NCBI GenBank assembly: GCA_009763385.1
Contig: CM019824.1
Location: forward strand, 109,944,660 to 110,008,659
Source of the DNA: Coix lacryma-jobi var. lacryma-jobi
Lineage: Eukaryota > Streptophyta > Magnoliopsida > Poales > Poaceae
Length of the DNA stretch: 64,000 nucleotides
Reading direction: 5' to 3'
The position numbers and the translations under genes are program-made. Shown piece by piece: positions 1 to 10,344 of the stretch (positions are counted from its first letter, which is position 1; each line of letters starts with the position of its first letter). Under the pieces are notes generated by a model, which was not told where the DNA came from, made no database searches, and saw only the letters and a program-made list of their open reading frames with translations.

Positions 1-675
1 ACTACTATGATTGTTATAGTGCATGAGCTAACCTAGCTAAACAGGTTAATTACTATTTAATTTGCAGCTAGTAAGCAGGAGAACCAGTTATGTAATTACT
101 TATGCTTTTGCGCAAAAATGTGGTCTCATACCAGCTCCACTATACACTAGCCTTGCATACTCCTTGGTGTCGCTTATTTTAAGTTAAGTCGGGTAAGTCT
201 AGCTGAGTACCTTCTCGTACTCAGGGCTTTGTTTCCCTTGTTGTTGCAGATGGTCAGGTCTTTTATGGTTATTGCATCAACTGTCTCTGCCAAGCTTTGG
301 GAGATAACTAGGTCAAGGGCAATGACCAGTTCTACTCGTACCTTTTGCTTTGTCAAGGATGACTACTGAATGGCACTGTATCAGGCTATGTGTGTGTGAT
401 TTCAAAACTATGTTTTAAGGTTGAACTTCCGCTACTTAAATTTGGAACTCGGTTTGTAATAACTAAGTTTGCTACTCCGATGAACTTATGTAATTTTCTG
501 TCATGTGATGGTCGACGCTGAACGATTACGATCCTATGTTGTTGATGTTGGAAAAGTTTGAAATCCTTCGAGATTTCACGGACTACCGGATTTATATGGG
601 TTCAAGTGGGTAAATTTGCTGCTTCGGCGGATAATTTCGCACTTGTGCTCTTATAAATTGGTCAATTCTGTTACA
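1..675 (+). repeat. G1 5' LTR, 3'-terminal part
   Basis: The segment ends in TGTTACA directly before a primer-binding site. Its sequence resembles the reverse complement of roughly 10345-11020 in the solo LTR, for example the blocks near 200-245 and 560-600. The remaining LTR lies upstream of the window. It belongs to the same superfamily of long LTRs as the solo copy but to a diverged subfamily. Confidence 0.8.
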
Positions 676-677
676 GC

Positions 678-695
678 TGGCATCGGAGCATAGTT
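678..695 (+). other. G1 primer-binding site
   Basis: TGGCATCGGAGCATAGTT lies two bases after the LTR end. It is a variant of the TGGTATCAGAGC complement to initiator Met-tRNA used by most plant LTR elements. G5 has the less degraded TGGTATCGGAGC at the same place. Confidence 0.7.
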
Positions 696-1464
696 CAGCG
701 GATACTGTTCACATGACAAAATTTTAGAAGTAAAAAGAATTGGGGTATAAAAATTATTTGATAAAGTTCACAAATTTGGTGTAAAAGTGCCTTGCAAAAA
801 TTAGAGTGTGCCAGTGGTCATATCCTTTATGCCCATAGGATCTCAGGTGGCTTATTTAAGTACTAACTTGGGAAAGGGTCTTGCATCATACTTGATTTTT
901 GCTTATTCTGTCGTCCATACGGCAAGGGTGAAATTGTATGGGTGCTATTCTTCAGAATGGTAATGTATGGATCAGTTTGCCTCTACGCCAAGGTAAGGTG
1001 AGTTGTGAGAGCATGGTCGAACAACCGTCGGCCTAGGGAAGAGTTAGTTGGTACTGGAACCTGTGCACGTCAACACACGGGTGTCGGTGAAGTTTCTTGG
1101 TAATGGGGGTAATACTGTTTGGTGGGTGCATATACTGCTTACATGTATACGGGGTGTACACCTAGGTGAGTATCTAGATTTAAATTTCAGCAATGCATGA
1201 TTTTCATTCTGTGGGCAGGGCTGAAATGAATCTTATGCAGGTACACTTACTACGTATCGTTAGAACGGAATAGTTAGCGTAAGAGAGTATCGTAGTATGC
1301 CACCGTATAGTTCGTATGTAGTGGAAAGGACGTACGGAACGTTTCATACATATATATCATGGCATGCTTGCTTTCTTTCCTTTTGCATTACTTCCTCCCT
1401 AATTATTGGAATATCTCTCGGTTTTGAAACCTATGCTTATGTTAAAATGATGAACTTGCTATAG
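696..1464 (+). other. G1 untranslated leader
   Basis: There is no credible ORF in this stretch. A block at about 1008-1045 is shared with the G5 leader near 53073-53110 (GAGCATG...CCAACCGTCGG style), so part of the leader is conserved between families. The leader ends in TTGCTATAG directly before the ATG, which looks like a 3' splice site. Confidence 0.6.
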
Positions 1465-1644
1465 ATGGGACGTACCAAGGAGACCGCACGTAAGTCGACA
1501 GGTGGCAGGGTCCCCAAGCACCAGCTAGCACCTAGGTCCGAGCGGTGCAAGGACAAGTTTCTGGATGTGTTTGGGACACCGACGTTGCTTTGGAGGGTTC
1601 TACGTTCGGTGGGGTACCCAGATGGTAGAGAGCCTCGCTACTTT
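1465..1644 (+). pseudogene. G1 extra ORF, N-terminal part: histone H3-tail mimic
   Basis: The ORF opens ATGGGACGTACC and encodes [14 protein letters not shown], followed by [11 protein letters not shown]. Against mature histone H3 ([24 protein letters not shown]) R2, T3, K4, T6, A7, R8, K9, S10, T11, G12, G13, P16, Q19, L20 and A21 are the same. After about residue 25 the histone resemblance ends and the protein continues into a domain shared with G5 and G3 (LLWRVL..VGY....EP.Y). Met followed by Gly should be trimmed, leaving the mimic at the true N-terminus as in H3. The frame is cut after residue 60 by insertion of C1 and resumes at 17357. It is not a histone gene: no histone fold follows. 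The role is unknown; mimicry of the H3 tail is inference. Confidence 0.85.
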
Positions 1645-2061
1645 TGAAGGACCGAGAATGCAATAGCAAGGCGACCAGAGCGGGGGGGGGGGGTGAATGG
1701 GAGCTCAAAAATTTCTCTTGAAACTTCGGCCTTTGTCCCACAAATCAACCCCCAAAAGCTTCGATCGAAACCGTGATGCCCACGACCCTTGGAAGAGGGT
1801 GGATGATCCCTAGGATCACAGCGAGGCACCACAAAGCGATAGCAATCCAAACGCCAAAAGCACCGGCACAAGTTCGACCCTCAAAAACCAAGCCCCGAAC
1901 GTAGATGGAAGGCTACGTCGAGAAATCCCTAAATACCGATGCCAACAAGTAGCAAAGATACCTAGAGAGGTTTCTTGGTCAACTCTAGGGCCAAACGAGA
2001 AGTCTGGAAACCAACCGAGGAAGCCGGGAGAGCAAACGTACTAAAACTCAACACTCAGCCA

Positions 2062-2330
2062 ACTCACGGACTGTCCGGGCTTCAGACCGCGGACTGTCTG
2101 CCCAACGGCGGACTGTCCGGGCTCTGGTGGCGGACTGTCCGCCGGCCAACTGAGCGAAACAGCAAGGCTGCTGAACAGTCCCTGGACGACTCCCGGACTG
2201 TTCACGGATTACTGCTGCGGACTGTCTGCCGGTCAATCCAAAACAACACAGCCGAGCCACGAGACCACTGCTCGGTCGAAGCCTGACGCGCGGACTGTCC
2301 GCTGGTGGAACCGCGGACTGTCCGCGACCA
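2062..2330. repeat. GGACTGTCCG motif array in the C1 LTR
   Basis: About eight spaced copies of a near-palindromic core CGGACTGTCCG occur with small variations (CTGTCTG, CTGTTCA). The same array is at 15688-15950 in the other LTR. Spacing is irregular, roughly 20-40 bases. Similar GCGGAC.GTCCG motifs are familiar from grass Sirevirus LTRs (recollection). Function is unknown; a protein-binding or methylation target is possible. Confidence 0.75.
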
Positions 2331-3116
2331 CACAGTGAAGGCGATTTCGGTCGCCCCTCACACGAATCCTCCCAGATCCAAATCAAATCACAATCCCTTG
2401 TTGCCAAACATGGAGAAGATGATCACGAGGTAGTTAGGAGACTATCCCCAAGAAATCATCCGCTCAAATCAACTCAAACACCGGGAAATCAAAATGGAAG
2501 GAATATGAATGAATAAAGCGCCACGAAAACGAAATCAACCCGATCTACTTGTTCGTGAGGAGTTAGATGAATTCCTTCGATGGAAATGATCTCCTCACTA
2601 TAAAGAACAAATTGATTCAAACGGATTTCGCAAAGACGCAATAGAGAGGGATATCGAGTGACGGGAAAATTGCGGAGAAACGAAGAACGCGAAGAACACG
2701 AACAAAACACGAATCAACACATCGATCTGCAACCGTGTGGCTACCACACGCTACAACAGTGAGATTACGGTCTCACTTCCTCAAAATCTCTAGTACACTG
2801 AGGTATGGTTCTCTACGGATCTCAGTTGCTACAGCAGGGGATGGGGAGAGCAGGAAAACCTAGAAGGCAAAGAGCAAATGACTGAGATAGGATGGGAGGT
2901 GGGTGTCTCCCTCTACTTATCCTAATTCTAATTCCCACTCTACCCCTAACTAATTACAAAGCGAACCAGCTAAACCCTAAGGTTATTCTGGACCAACTCG
3001 TGGTAGGTGGTGATCCGACGGCCACGCCCGCACAACTGGTAGCGTTGCCTCGACGCAACCTCACCGATTGCCGCCACGTGCCGCCACCGCTCTGCTTGTC
3101 CATTTCCCGGACGTCG

Positions 3117-3388
3117 CCCCTGGTTTTGTGGCCCAAACCGGGAAACCAGCCTTCACAGCCAACCCCCGGTTTTGAGGCCCAAACCGGGAAACCCGCAGTC
3201 CATCGCCTGAGTTTTGTGGCCCAAACTCAGCAAACCCACAGCACCCAGGTTTTGAGGCCCAAACCTGGAAACCGTCCTCAGCCCGAGTTTTGTGGCCAAA
3301 CTTGGAAACCGTCAACGCCCAGGTTTTGAGGCCTAAACCTGGAAACCGTCCACTCGGTGGTTTTTCTGTGGCTCAACCACCAAACCGA
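3117..3388. repeat. Array of seven hairpin units in the C1 3' LTR
   Basis: Seven consecutive inverted repeats share a core like TTTTG(A/T)GGCCCAAA, but their stems differ and remain complementary: CCCGGTTT/AAACCGGG, CTGAGTTT/AAACTCAG, CCAGGTTT/AAACCTGG, CGAGTTT/AAACTCG and GGTGGTT/AACCACC. The last is enclosed by CTCGGT/ACCGAG. The paired array is at 16744-17018. Confidence 0.85.
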
Positions 3389-3667
3389 GCCGTAGAAGGG
3401 ATGCACCGCCCGTGCACCCCGTCCACCGTCACGTGTCCCCAGGTCCTTGACCCGAGCAACATCGTGACCGCAAGTCTTCGCTCGTCACTGTCCCAGGCTG
3501 TCAGCCACCACAGCTGATCCTCAGGCCACCGGTATCTCAGTCCAAGCCTTACGTCCGCCCTTCGCCACTCTCGGTCCATCGGCACGGCACGTCTCTACTT
3601 GACCTTCACCTTGCCCTCGATCACTGTATCCGTGCTCGACACCTGCACAACACAAGCCAAAGAACAT

Positions 3668-5107
3668 AACAAATCATAATAGAATAGAGGAAGGGAGGAA
3701 GAAAGAGAGAGAACTCGACCAAATGATCCAAAAGCATAACAAAGCCAAAGAAGGTCAAGTGGAAAGAGCAAAACAACTTGGTTCCCAAAGACATGGGCAA
3801 CGGCTCAACGCAACCAAGCAAAGCAAAGCTAGCCCTCAAGAAGAGGTAGAACAGGCTCAACACCGCTAGCGAGAAAACTCGATACCAATTGAAAAATCAA
3901 CTGGAATTCAAGCAAAACAGAGCTAGCCCTCATGAAGAGGCAGAACAGGCTCAACACCACTAGCGAGGAAGCTCGATACCAACAAAAAAGCGTAAGAACA
4001 AAAACTCCCCCTCAAATAGTGCACACAACCAGGAAATCTCTCGAACACAGAGAGCACACATGATTTGTCAATATTTTCTCCCCCTTAGTTGAAAATGCAC
4101 CATTTAGACAAATTTCTCCCCCTTGACAGAAGAACTCTCCCTCCAAATGCAAATGAGTCAAAATGCACATTAGCAGATATGAAGATGCTCAACAGAGTGC
4201 TAATCCGATGACTCATAAAATGCAAAGAATGCTAGCAAAGGCTCAAACTGATCACTAAATATGAAATCTAAACATTGGAGCAACAAGAGCAGTTTTCAGC
4301 CAGAAAGGTATTCACCATCAAAATAGCACGACGCATGTATAGATAGGAAGTCAAACAAGTGCTAAACATGTATACAAGGTGAACTACCCCTAGCACAGTT
4401 CAACCATCATGCTATAGAATGAAACGTAGACTTGTGTATCCAAATTTTATCGGAGTTGCAGCAGTTAAATTACACAAGTTCAAATTTTAGCATGTGATTG
4501 CGAGAGGTTTAAAGCTTGTCATTGCCTAACTTTTCAACTGTGCGAAGCCTATGCAGAAGCAATCAGAAGCTTAAAGCAACAGTTTTGGTCATACACTACA
4601 CAGCTCAAGTTTAACTCAAAGTGCAATGAGAAACAATCTCGAAACTGTGATGTGCTGACGAGCAATCCCATCTCGATCTTTCCAATTCACTTATCTTGGT
4701 TTAGAATTAAAGCAGAATATGAACATACCAAGCAAGTGAATGACTCAACACTAGAGACATAGCAACCTAGCATACATGAGAAGCACAAGTGATTTCAACA
4801 CATTCTACACATGCTAGTCGCATATCTCAATGGTGAACATTTTCAAGTTTTATGTTCATTAAGCAAATTCACCATTCTTAAAATAGCTCCGCTCACAACA
4901 TGTATCAGTGATCAGAAAGAGCATAAGCTACAAGCATCATCATAAAGCATCGGAGCAAATACTATACAGAGCATAGTCACATTCTAAAGATTATATACAT
5001 GAAGCTCTGAATGTAAATATGCAGGATGAAATGCAAAGATGCATGAAGAAACCAAATGAAAAACACGAAGTCAGTTTTTAGTACAAGAGTCAAAATGTTT
5101 CCCCCAT
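3668..5107 (-). other. C1 3' noncoding region with polypurine-like tracts
   Basis: This 1.4-kb AT-rich stretch lies between the pol stop and the 3' LTR and has no supported gene. On the element strand it has several polypurine-like tracts: complements of CTCCCCCTC (4005-4013), CTCCCCCTTAG (4078-4088) and CTCCCCCTTG (4116-4125). Multiple such tracts are a known Sirevirus trait. It also holds a tandem duplication at 3815-3982. Confidence 0.65.
3815..3982. repeat. Two-copy tandem repeat, period about 95 bp
   Basis: The block running from AGCAAAGC...GCTAGCCCTCAAGAAGAGG to CTCGATACCAA at 3815-3889 is repeated with about ten changes at 3911-3982. Each copy ends in a GATACCAA sequence resembling the complement of a Met-tRNA primer site. 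Confidence 0.75.
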
Positions 5108-5121
5108 CTAAAAGGGGAAAC
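5097..5121 (-). other. Hairpin spanning the C1 pol stop codon
   Basis: A perfect 8-bp inverted repeat (GTTTCCCC and GGGGAAAC) has the pol stop TAG in its loop. The element-strand loop is TTTTAGATG. Confidence 0.6.
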
Positions 5122-8100
5122 ACACACCAAGCTCACCTCTCAACCTAGCAAAAGTTGATTGGTCCAAAGGCTTGGTGAAAATATCAGCCAACTGATGATG
5201 AGTATCGACATGGCGAAGGTCGATATCACCCTTCTCATAGTGGTCTCACAGAAAATGAAAGCGCACATCAATGTGTTTGGTCTTAGAGTGCAGCACGGGG
5301 TTCTTAGCAACGCTAATCGCACTCGTGCTGTCACAAAGCAAAGGAACGCGAGTAAAACTCAGACCAAAATCACGCAAAGTGGCCATCATCTAGAGCAACT
5401 GGGAACAACAGCTAGCCGCAGCAACATACTCAGCCTCCGTGGTAGACTGGGCGACACTAGACTGCTTGCGAGAAGACCACGATACAAGAGAGGAACCAAT
5501 AAACTGACAAGTCCCAGAAGTGGACTTCCGCTCAATGCGACAACCAGCAAAATCAGCATCGGAATAACCGCAAAGGGAGAGGATGGAGGAAGCAGAATAC
5601 CAAATCCCAAATTCTGGAGTGAAGCATAAGTACCTCATAATGCGCTTGACCGCCTGACGGTGAGAGGTGTGCGGCGATGACTGAAATCACGCACAAAGAC
5701 ACACTGCGAACTGAATGTCCGGGCGTGTCGCCATTAGGTACAGCAGCGACCCAATCATACTCCGGTACTCCTTCTGGTCCACAGCTTCTCCATCCTTGTC
5801 TGCATCCAGGGCCGTCGTGGTCGACATGGGTGTTGGAAGAGGCTTGGCCTCACCCATATTGAATTTCTTCAAGATATCCTTGGTATACTTACCCTGGTGC
5901 ACAATTGTTCCCTCTCGAGATTGCTTGATTTGCAATCTGAGGAAAAACGTCAACTCGGCCATCATGCTCATCTCAAATTCCCTGCTCATAGTATCTGCAA
6001 ACTTGGCAACCAAAGCATGAGAAGAACCACCAAAAATGATATCATCCACGTAAATCTGGACCAAGAGAGTGTCACTGCCTTGCTTGAGGAGAAAAAGCGT
6101 TTTATCCACACATCCCATTTTAAAACCCTTAGCTAGCAAAAAGGTTTTCAACCTATCATGTCAGCCTCTAGGGGCTTGTTTCAAACCATACAAAGCTTTG
6201 TGGAGTTTAAAAACATGGTTTGGAAACTTGGGATTTTCAAAACCGGGGGGTTGTTTCACATACACCTCCTCTTCTATGTAGCCATTTAAGTAGGCACTCT
6301 TGACATCCATTTGAAAAAGTTTAAATCCTTTGGATGCAGCAAAAGCCAAGAGTATCCTAATCGCCTCCAAACGGGCTACAGGAGCAAAAGTCTCCTCATA
6401 GTCTATCCCCTCCTTCTGACTGTACCCCTGGGCTACAAGTCTAGCCTTGTTTCTCACAACATGGCCATCTTCTCCTTGTTTGTTTTTGAAAACCCATTTT
6501 GTCCCAATAGGATGACACTTAGGAGGAAGAGGGATAAGAACCCAAACCCGATTTCTCTCAAAGTTTTCAAGCTCCTCATGCATGGCATTGACCCAATCCG
6601 GATCTGTCAAAGCGTGTCCAACATCTCGGGGTTCAAAATCAGCAACAAATGCAGAATGAGCAAAGTGAGAGATTTGTTGTGACCTGGACCGAGTGACACG
6701 TTCGCCGATGCTGTCGATCATCTGTTGAGGCGGGTGTTGGCGCTGAATGTGTCGAGGCACCTCCCGAGCTGATGTAGCCTCCCCCTCAACAGCAGCTGGT
6801 GCCTCCTCGGGTACAAAGGGTACCGCTCGAGGTGGCGGATCCCATGGCCCCCAAGTAGTAGAGGAAGAAGGATCTGGGCCGTGAGTCGTAGTAGAAGCCG
6901 CTCCTTGCGGCACAGCAGGTGGAGGAGGTGCTGGATCATCCATCCCTTCAGCACCTTCGTCCTCGTCATCAAAAAGAGGCTCACCAACCTCATGATCACC
7001 TGCACGCTCAAAACGAGAAGAAGGACAAACCATGGTCTCATCGAAGGTGACATCTGATGTCTCCATGACTCGGTTAGTATCAAGGTTAAGTACACGATAA
7101 GCGCGAGTGTGAGTGCCATAACCCAAAAATACTCCGTCAGAAGAATGAGACTCAAACTTGTCCAAGTTGCCCTTTTTGAGTATAAAACAGTGGCAACCGA
7201 AAACTCTAAAATAACTAACTTTGGGCAGTTTTCCAAAACGCAACTCATAAGAAGTCTTTTTCACGAAAGCTCGGAGAAAAATGTGATTGGAAATGTAGCA
7301 TGCAGTGCTCATAGCCTCGGCCCAATATCGCCTAGGAGTCCTATGCTCATCGAGCATCGTCCTGGCCATCTTTACAAGGGTCCGATTCTTCCTCTCTACA
7401 ACACCATTTTGTGGCGGTGTGTAGGGCGAAGAAAACTGATGCTCTAAGCCCAAAGAGTTACAAAACTTCTCAAAATCCGAATTCTTAAATTCAGAACCAT
7501 TATCAATCCGAATTGCTCGCATTGAGTTCATAGGGAACTCATTCTAAAGACGCAAAATCAGATTGCGAGCAAAGGAGAAAGTCTCGGTTTTCTCAGCTAA
7601 AAAGAAAACCCACGAATATGTCAAAAAATCGTCGACAACAACAAGCACGTACCACTTCCTCCCAACCGAGCTCACCCGAGCCGGACCAACAAGGTCCATG
7701 TGCAAAAGCTCTCCAAGGCGTTTAGTCATGACCTGAGTCACTGGATGGTGGGGAGCGGCGACCATCTTCCCATGTCTACAAGAATGGCAAACAAGAACCT
7801 TCTCCATGGACAACTTGGGCAATCCTCGGATTAGGCCAAGTGCACTAAGTCTTGCAAGCAAGTCGAAGCTCAGGTAACCGAGTCTCCTATGCGACTTCCA
7901 AAGATCAGAGGAGGATGGTCCAGCCAAAAGACAACGAGAAATCCCAAACGACTCTGAGAAATCCGCACGAAAGACTTTTCCAAAGGGCGAAATCACACAA
8001 ACAAGATTGCCCTGAGGATCCAAAATGCGACTGAGATTTGGTTTAAAACAAATCTCATAGTCATCATCGAAAAGTTGCGAAACAGAAAGAAGGTTAAAAT

Positions 8101-8302
8101 GCAAGTTAGAAACAAGAGCAACATCACGCAACACAAAGTGCTCATTAACTCGCACCGACCCACGAAACAACACCTTACCTTTGCTGTTGTCGCCGAAGGT
8201 GATAAACTCCTTTCCGGTGACCGGACTAAGACTGGAGAACCACTTGGCGTTTCCGGTCATGTGTCTCAAACACCCGGAATCCACCAACCAAACGTTCTCC
8301 AA
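5108..8302 (-). pseudogene. pol: C1 pol: protease, integrase, reverse transcriptase, RNase H (broken)
   Basis: Domains in order on the minus strand: aspartic protease with WLVDSGCLRHMTG (near 8290); integrase zinc region HRRLGYL...CHSCRHGK (about 7780-7900); integrase core with D in HMDLVGP (7690), D in RIDNGSEF (7500) and E in VVERKNRT (7390); RT starting at WVFKNKQGEDGHVVRNKARLV (6480); the catalytic YVDD (6045); and RNase H with GYSDADFAGC and STTEAEYVAA (5400-5580), ending in ADIFTKPLD near 5170. This order is diagnostic for Copia. In-frame stops fall near 7544, 6161, 5687 and 5390, each a likely single-base transition. The product would replicate and integrate the element, but this copy cannot encode it. 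Confidence 0.88.
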
Positions 8303-10344
8303 TCGTTTTACCTACATCAATAAAAAGACATAGGGTGAGCATATGGTCCAACACTAGGGTGAGTAAAATGGGAATTATACCAGTGTTGGGCCGGCTGCTC
8401 AAAAGAACGGTTAGCAGAAAAACCATTCCTAGCACGCCTACGAGAGGAGCGATCACCACGTAGAGGAAAACGTGGTCCGCTAAGGGAGGAGCGTCCATCG
8501 TGATACTCAAAACGCGATGGGGAAAACGCTCAACTACAAAGCCACCGCCACGGGGTCCATAGCCCACAAATGCAGGCTCCCGCCGGGCACGTTCTCTTCG
8601 CAGCCTAGGCCTAGGAACTTGAGGTTTTGGACCTCTAGGCCTAGAAGCACGCCTCTGAACATTCGGCACATTTACATCATGGAAAGGATGGTATATGTCC
8701 GTGTTGTTCATCTCCTTTGCACGGCGCGCCTCTCTCTTGCGCCGAAAGCAAAACTCACTCAAGTGTCCATCTCTCCCACAATGCTCACAATGGTACCTCA
8801 CCGCTCTCACAGGGGGTTGTTGGTACTCACGGTAGTGGGTGTGGATCACTTTGCCCTTCTGTGGCATAAGTTCCTCTTGGATGGGTGGCATGGTGTCCAA
8901 CTTGTTCTTGAGGTGGTTTGGTTTTGGAGCCCATGATTGTTTCTTGGGTGGGGCTCTCGGAGGTTCCACAAATACACCATCCTTGGTGTGAGGCTTTAGA
9001 GGCTCTTTGGGTGGAATCTTGGTAAGCTTGGGAGTAGTGGTGGAGTTGGGCTTCTCACATGGGTTCAGACCACTCGACTCTCCAATCTTCCCAAAAGATG
9101 AAGCACACTCATCACCCTGAGCAAAGCCTACACCTGGACCTCCAGCAGCATGCTTGAACTGGGAGATCATCATCCCAAGCTGCGGCTCTCCACTCGACAC
9201 CCATGACAAGATGGTCCGAAGGTATGTGTTTTCCTCCTCGGTTTGCATCTTGTCATGCTTCACGTTTGCAATCTCCATTTCCAAACCCTCACAAAGAACG
9301 CACCTAGTCACACACGTGCTATTCGAGTTGGCCTTCTCAAGAGACACAATCTTGGCATTCTTCTCTGCCAACTCGGATTGCAAGCCTGCACAGGACTTGC
9401 ACGCACCCAACAGCGAGGATCTAGCCTTCAGCTCATCCACCTCTGCTACCAACACAGCATACTTACTTCTCAAAGTGAGAAGATCAGTCATGTGTGTGGA
9501 GCACATCTCACACTCCTCCTCATCTGTGACAACAATGGTGGACTTGACAGATTCCAGTTCTTTCACCGTATCCTCCCACTTTTGCCTAAACTCCTTCCTC
9601 TCTCTAGCAGCGCGCCTAAGCAGCTTGTCTTGACTAAGGAGAGAGGCAGTAAGTTTCTCAACCTCAGCAGAAAGCTCATCGGGGGTCTGAGATACCTGGG
9701 AGGTGTCGTCATCGTCGTCGTCGTTCTGAGGGATGTCCTCCAGCTCGCCGTCGACCTCCTTGCTGAGGGCCATGGTGTAGAAGCCCTCATCGTCAGCGAA
9801 GAAGCAGAGGCCGTTCAGCTTGTCCTCGATCCTCTTCTTCTTCTCGGACTCGTCGTCGCTTGAGGAAGCGGAGTCGTCATCCGAGTCATCGACGTCGCTG
9901 AGCGTGGCGAAGAACGCACGCTGCTCAGCCTGGGCCTTCTCCAGGTACTTCGTCTTGATGTACTCCTTGTTGAAGCCACCCTTCCGCTTGTGCTTCGTGG
10001 GGACGTACTTCTCCTTGCGCTTGTCGGAGTCATACTTGTGTCCATGATCCGCCTTGCCGAAGGTCTGCTTGTTCTTCTTCGGGCAATTGCCGATGAAGTG
10101 ATTGGGGTCACCGCACTCGAAGCATCCCGAGCGTCCTCCTCTGCGGCGATGGTTCATGCGGTTGTTGTGGAACCGCGAGAACCGGTTGGCGAGCAAAGCC
10201 AACTCGTCATCCCCCATGAACTCCAGCTGCTCCTCTGTGACAGAAAAGAAGAGAAGAGAGTGCAAAGCCTCCAGAGGGGTTAGCAGAAGAGCCAGAAACC
10301 AAAGCCATCGACGGGCCAGAAGGATTTTCATAAGAAGCCATCGC
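8303..10344 (-). pseudogene. gag: C1 gag, C-terminal part with two CCHC knuckles
   Basis: After the solo LTR, the gag resumes with GDDELALLANRFSRFHNNR and the knuckle CFECGDPNHFIGNC (about 10080-10130). A glutamate/lysine-rich stretch likely to form a coiled coil follows (about 9230-9680), then a proline/lysine-rich linker and a second knuckle CEHCGRDGHLSEFC (8730-8780). Knuckles bind the element RNA. Two knuckles in an extended gag fit Sireviruses. There is one frameshift near 10270 and another near 8480, because the recognisable C-terminal gag and protease lie in another frame. The hydrophobic start MKILLARRWLWF is an out-of-frame product of the first shift, not a signal peptide. Confidence 0.82.

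Larger units (their letters stand above)
1645..3667 (-). repeat. C1 3' LTR
   Basis: This LTR is near identical by eye to 15275-17291. It holds a GGACTGTCCG motif array (2062-2330) and a seven-unit hairpin array (3117-3388). On the element strand it should start with the 65 bases found at 17292-17356 in the other LTR, but these are missing and the repeat begins abruptly at the internal region. Confidence 0.88.

Noticed and set aside
36..700. tRNA-like matches near primer sites
   Set aside because: Only the 12-18 base primer complement is present; no cloverleaf can be formed.
1465..1647. A truncated genuine histone H3 gene
   Set aside because: The match ends with the tail; the alpha-N helix and histone fold are absent. 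The frame continues after C1 as a protein shared with G5 and G3 and lies between primer site and gag.
2892..3329. A 145-residue repetitive protein (KPGN-type repeats)
   Set aside because: It is the translation of the hairpin array and is on the antisense strand of the element; DNA-level stem pairing explains the pattern better.
3117..3388. CRISPR-like array
   Set aside because: Units are palindromic with short variable gaps, lie in a plant LTR, and are repeated in both LTRs; no cas genes are present and the host is eukaryotic.
5159..7447. Plus-strand ORFs opposite C1 pol
   Set aside because: They are antisense shadows of integrase, RT and RNase H.
8226..10331. A 701-residue membrane protein with an N-terminal signal-like segment
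   Set aside because: The hydrophobic start and C-terminal hydrophobic stretches come from frameshifted gag; the recognisable gag and protease lie in the neighbouring frame.
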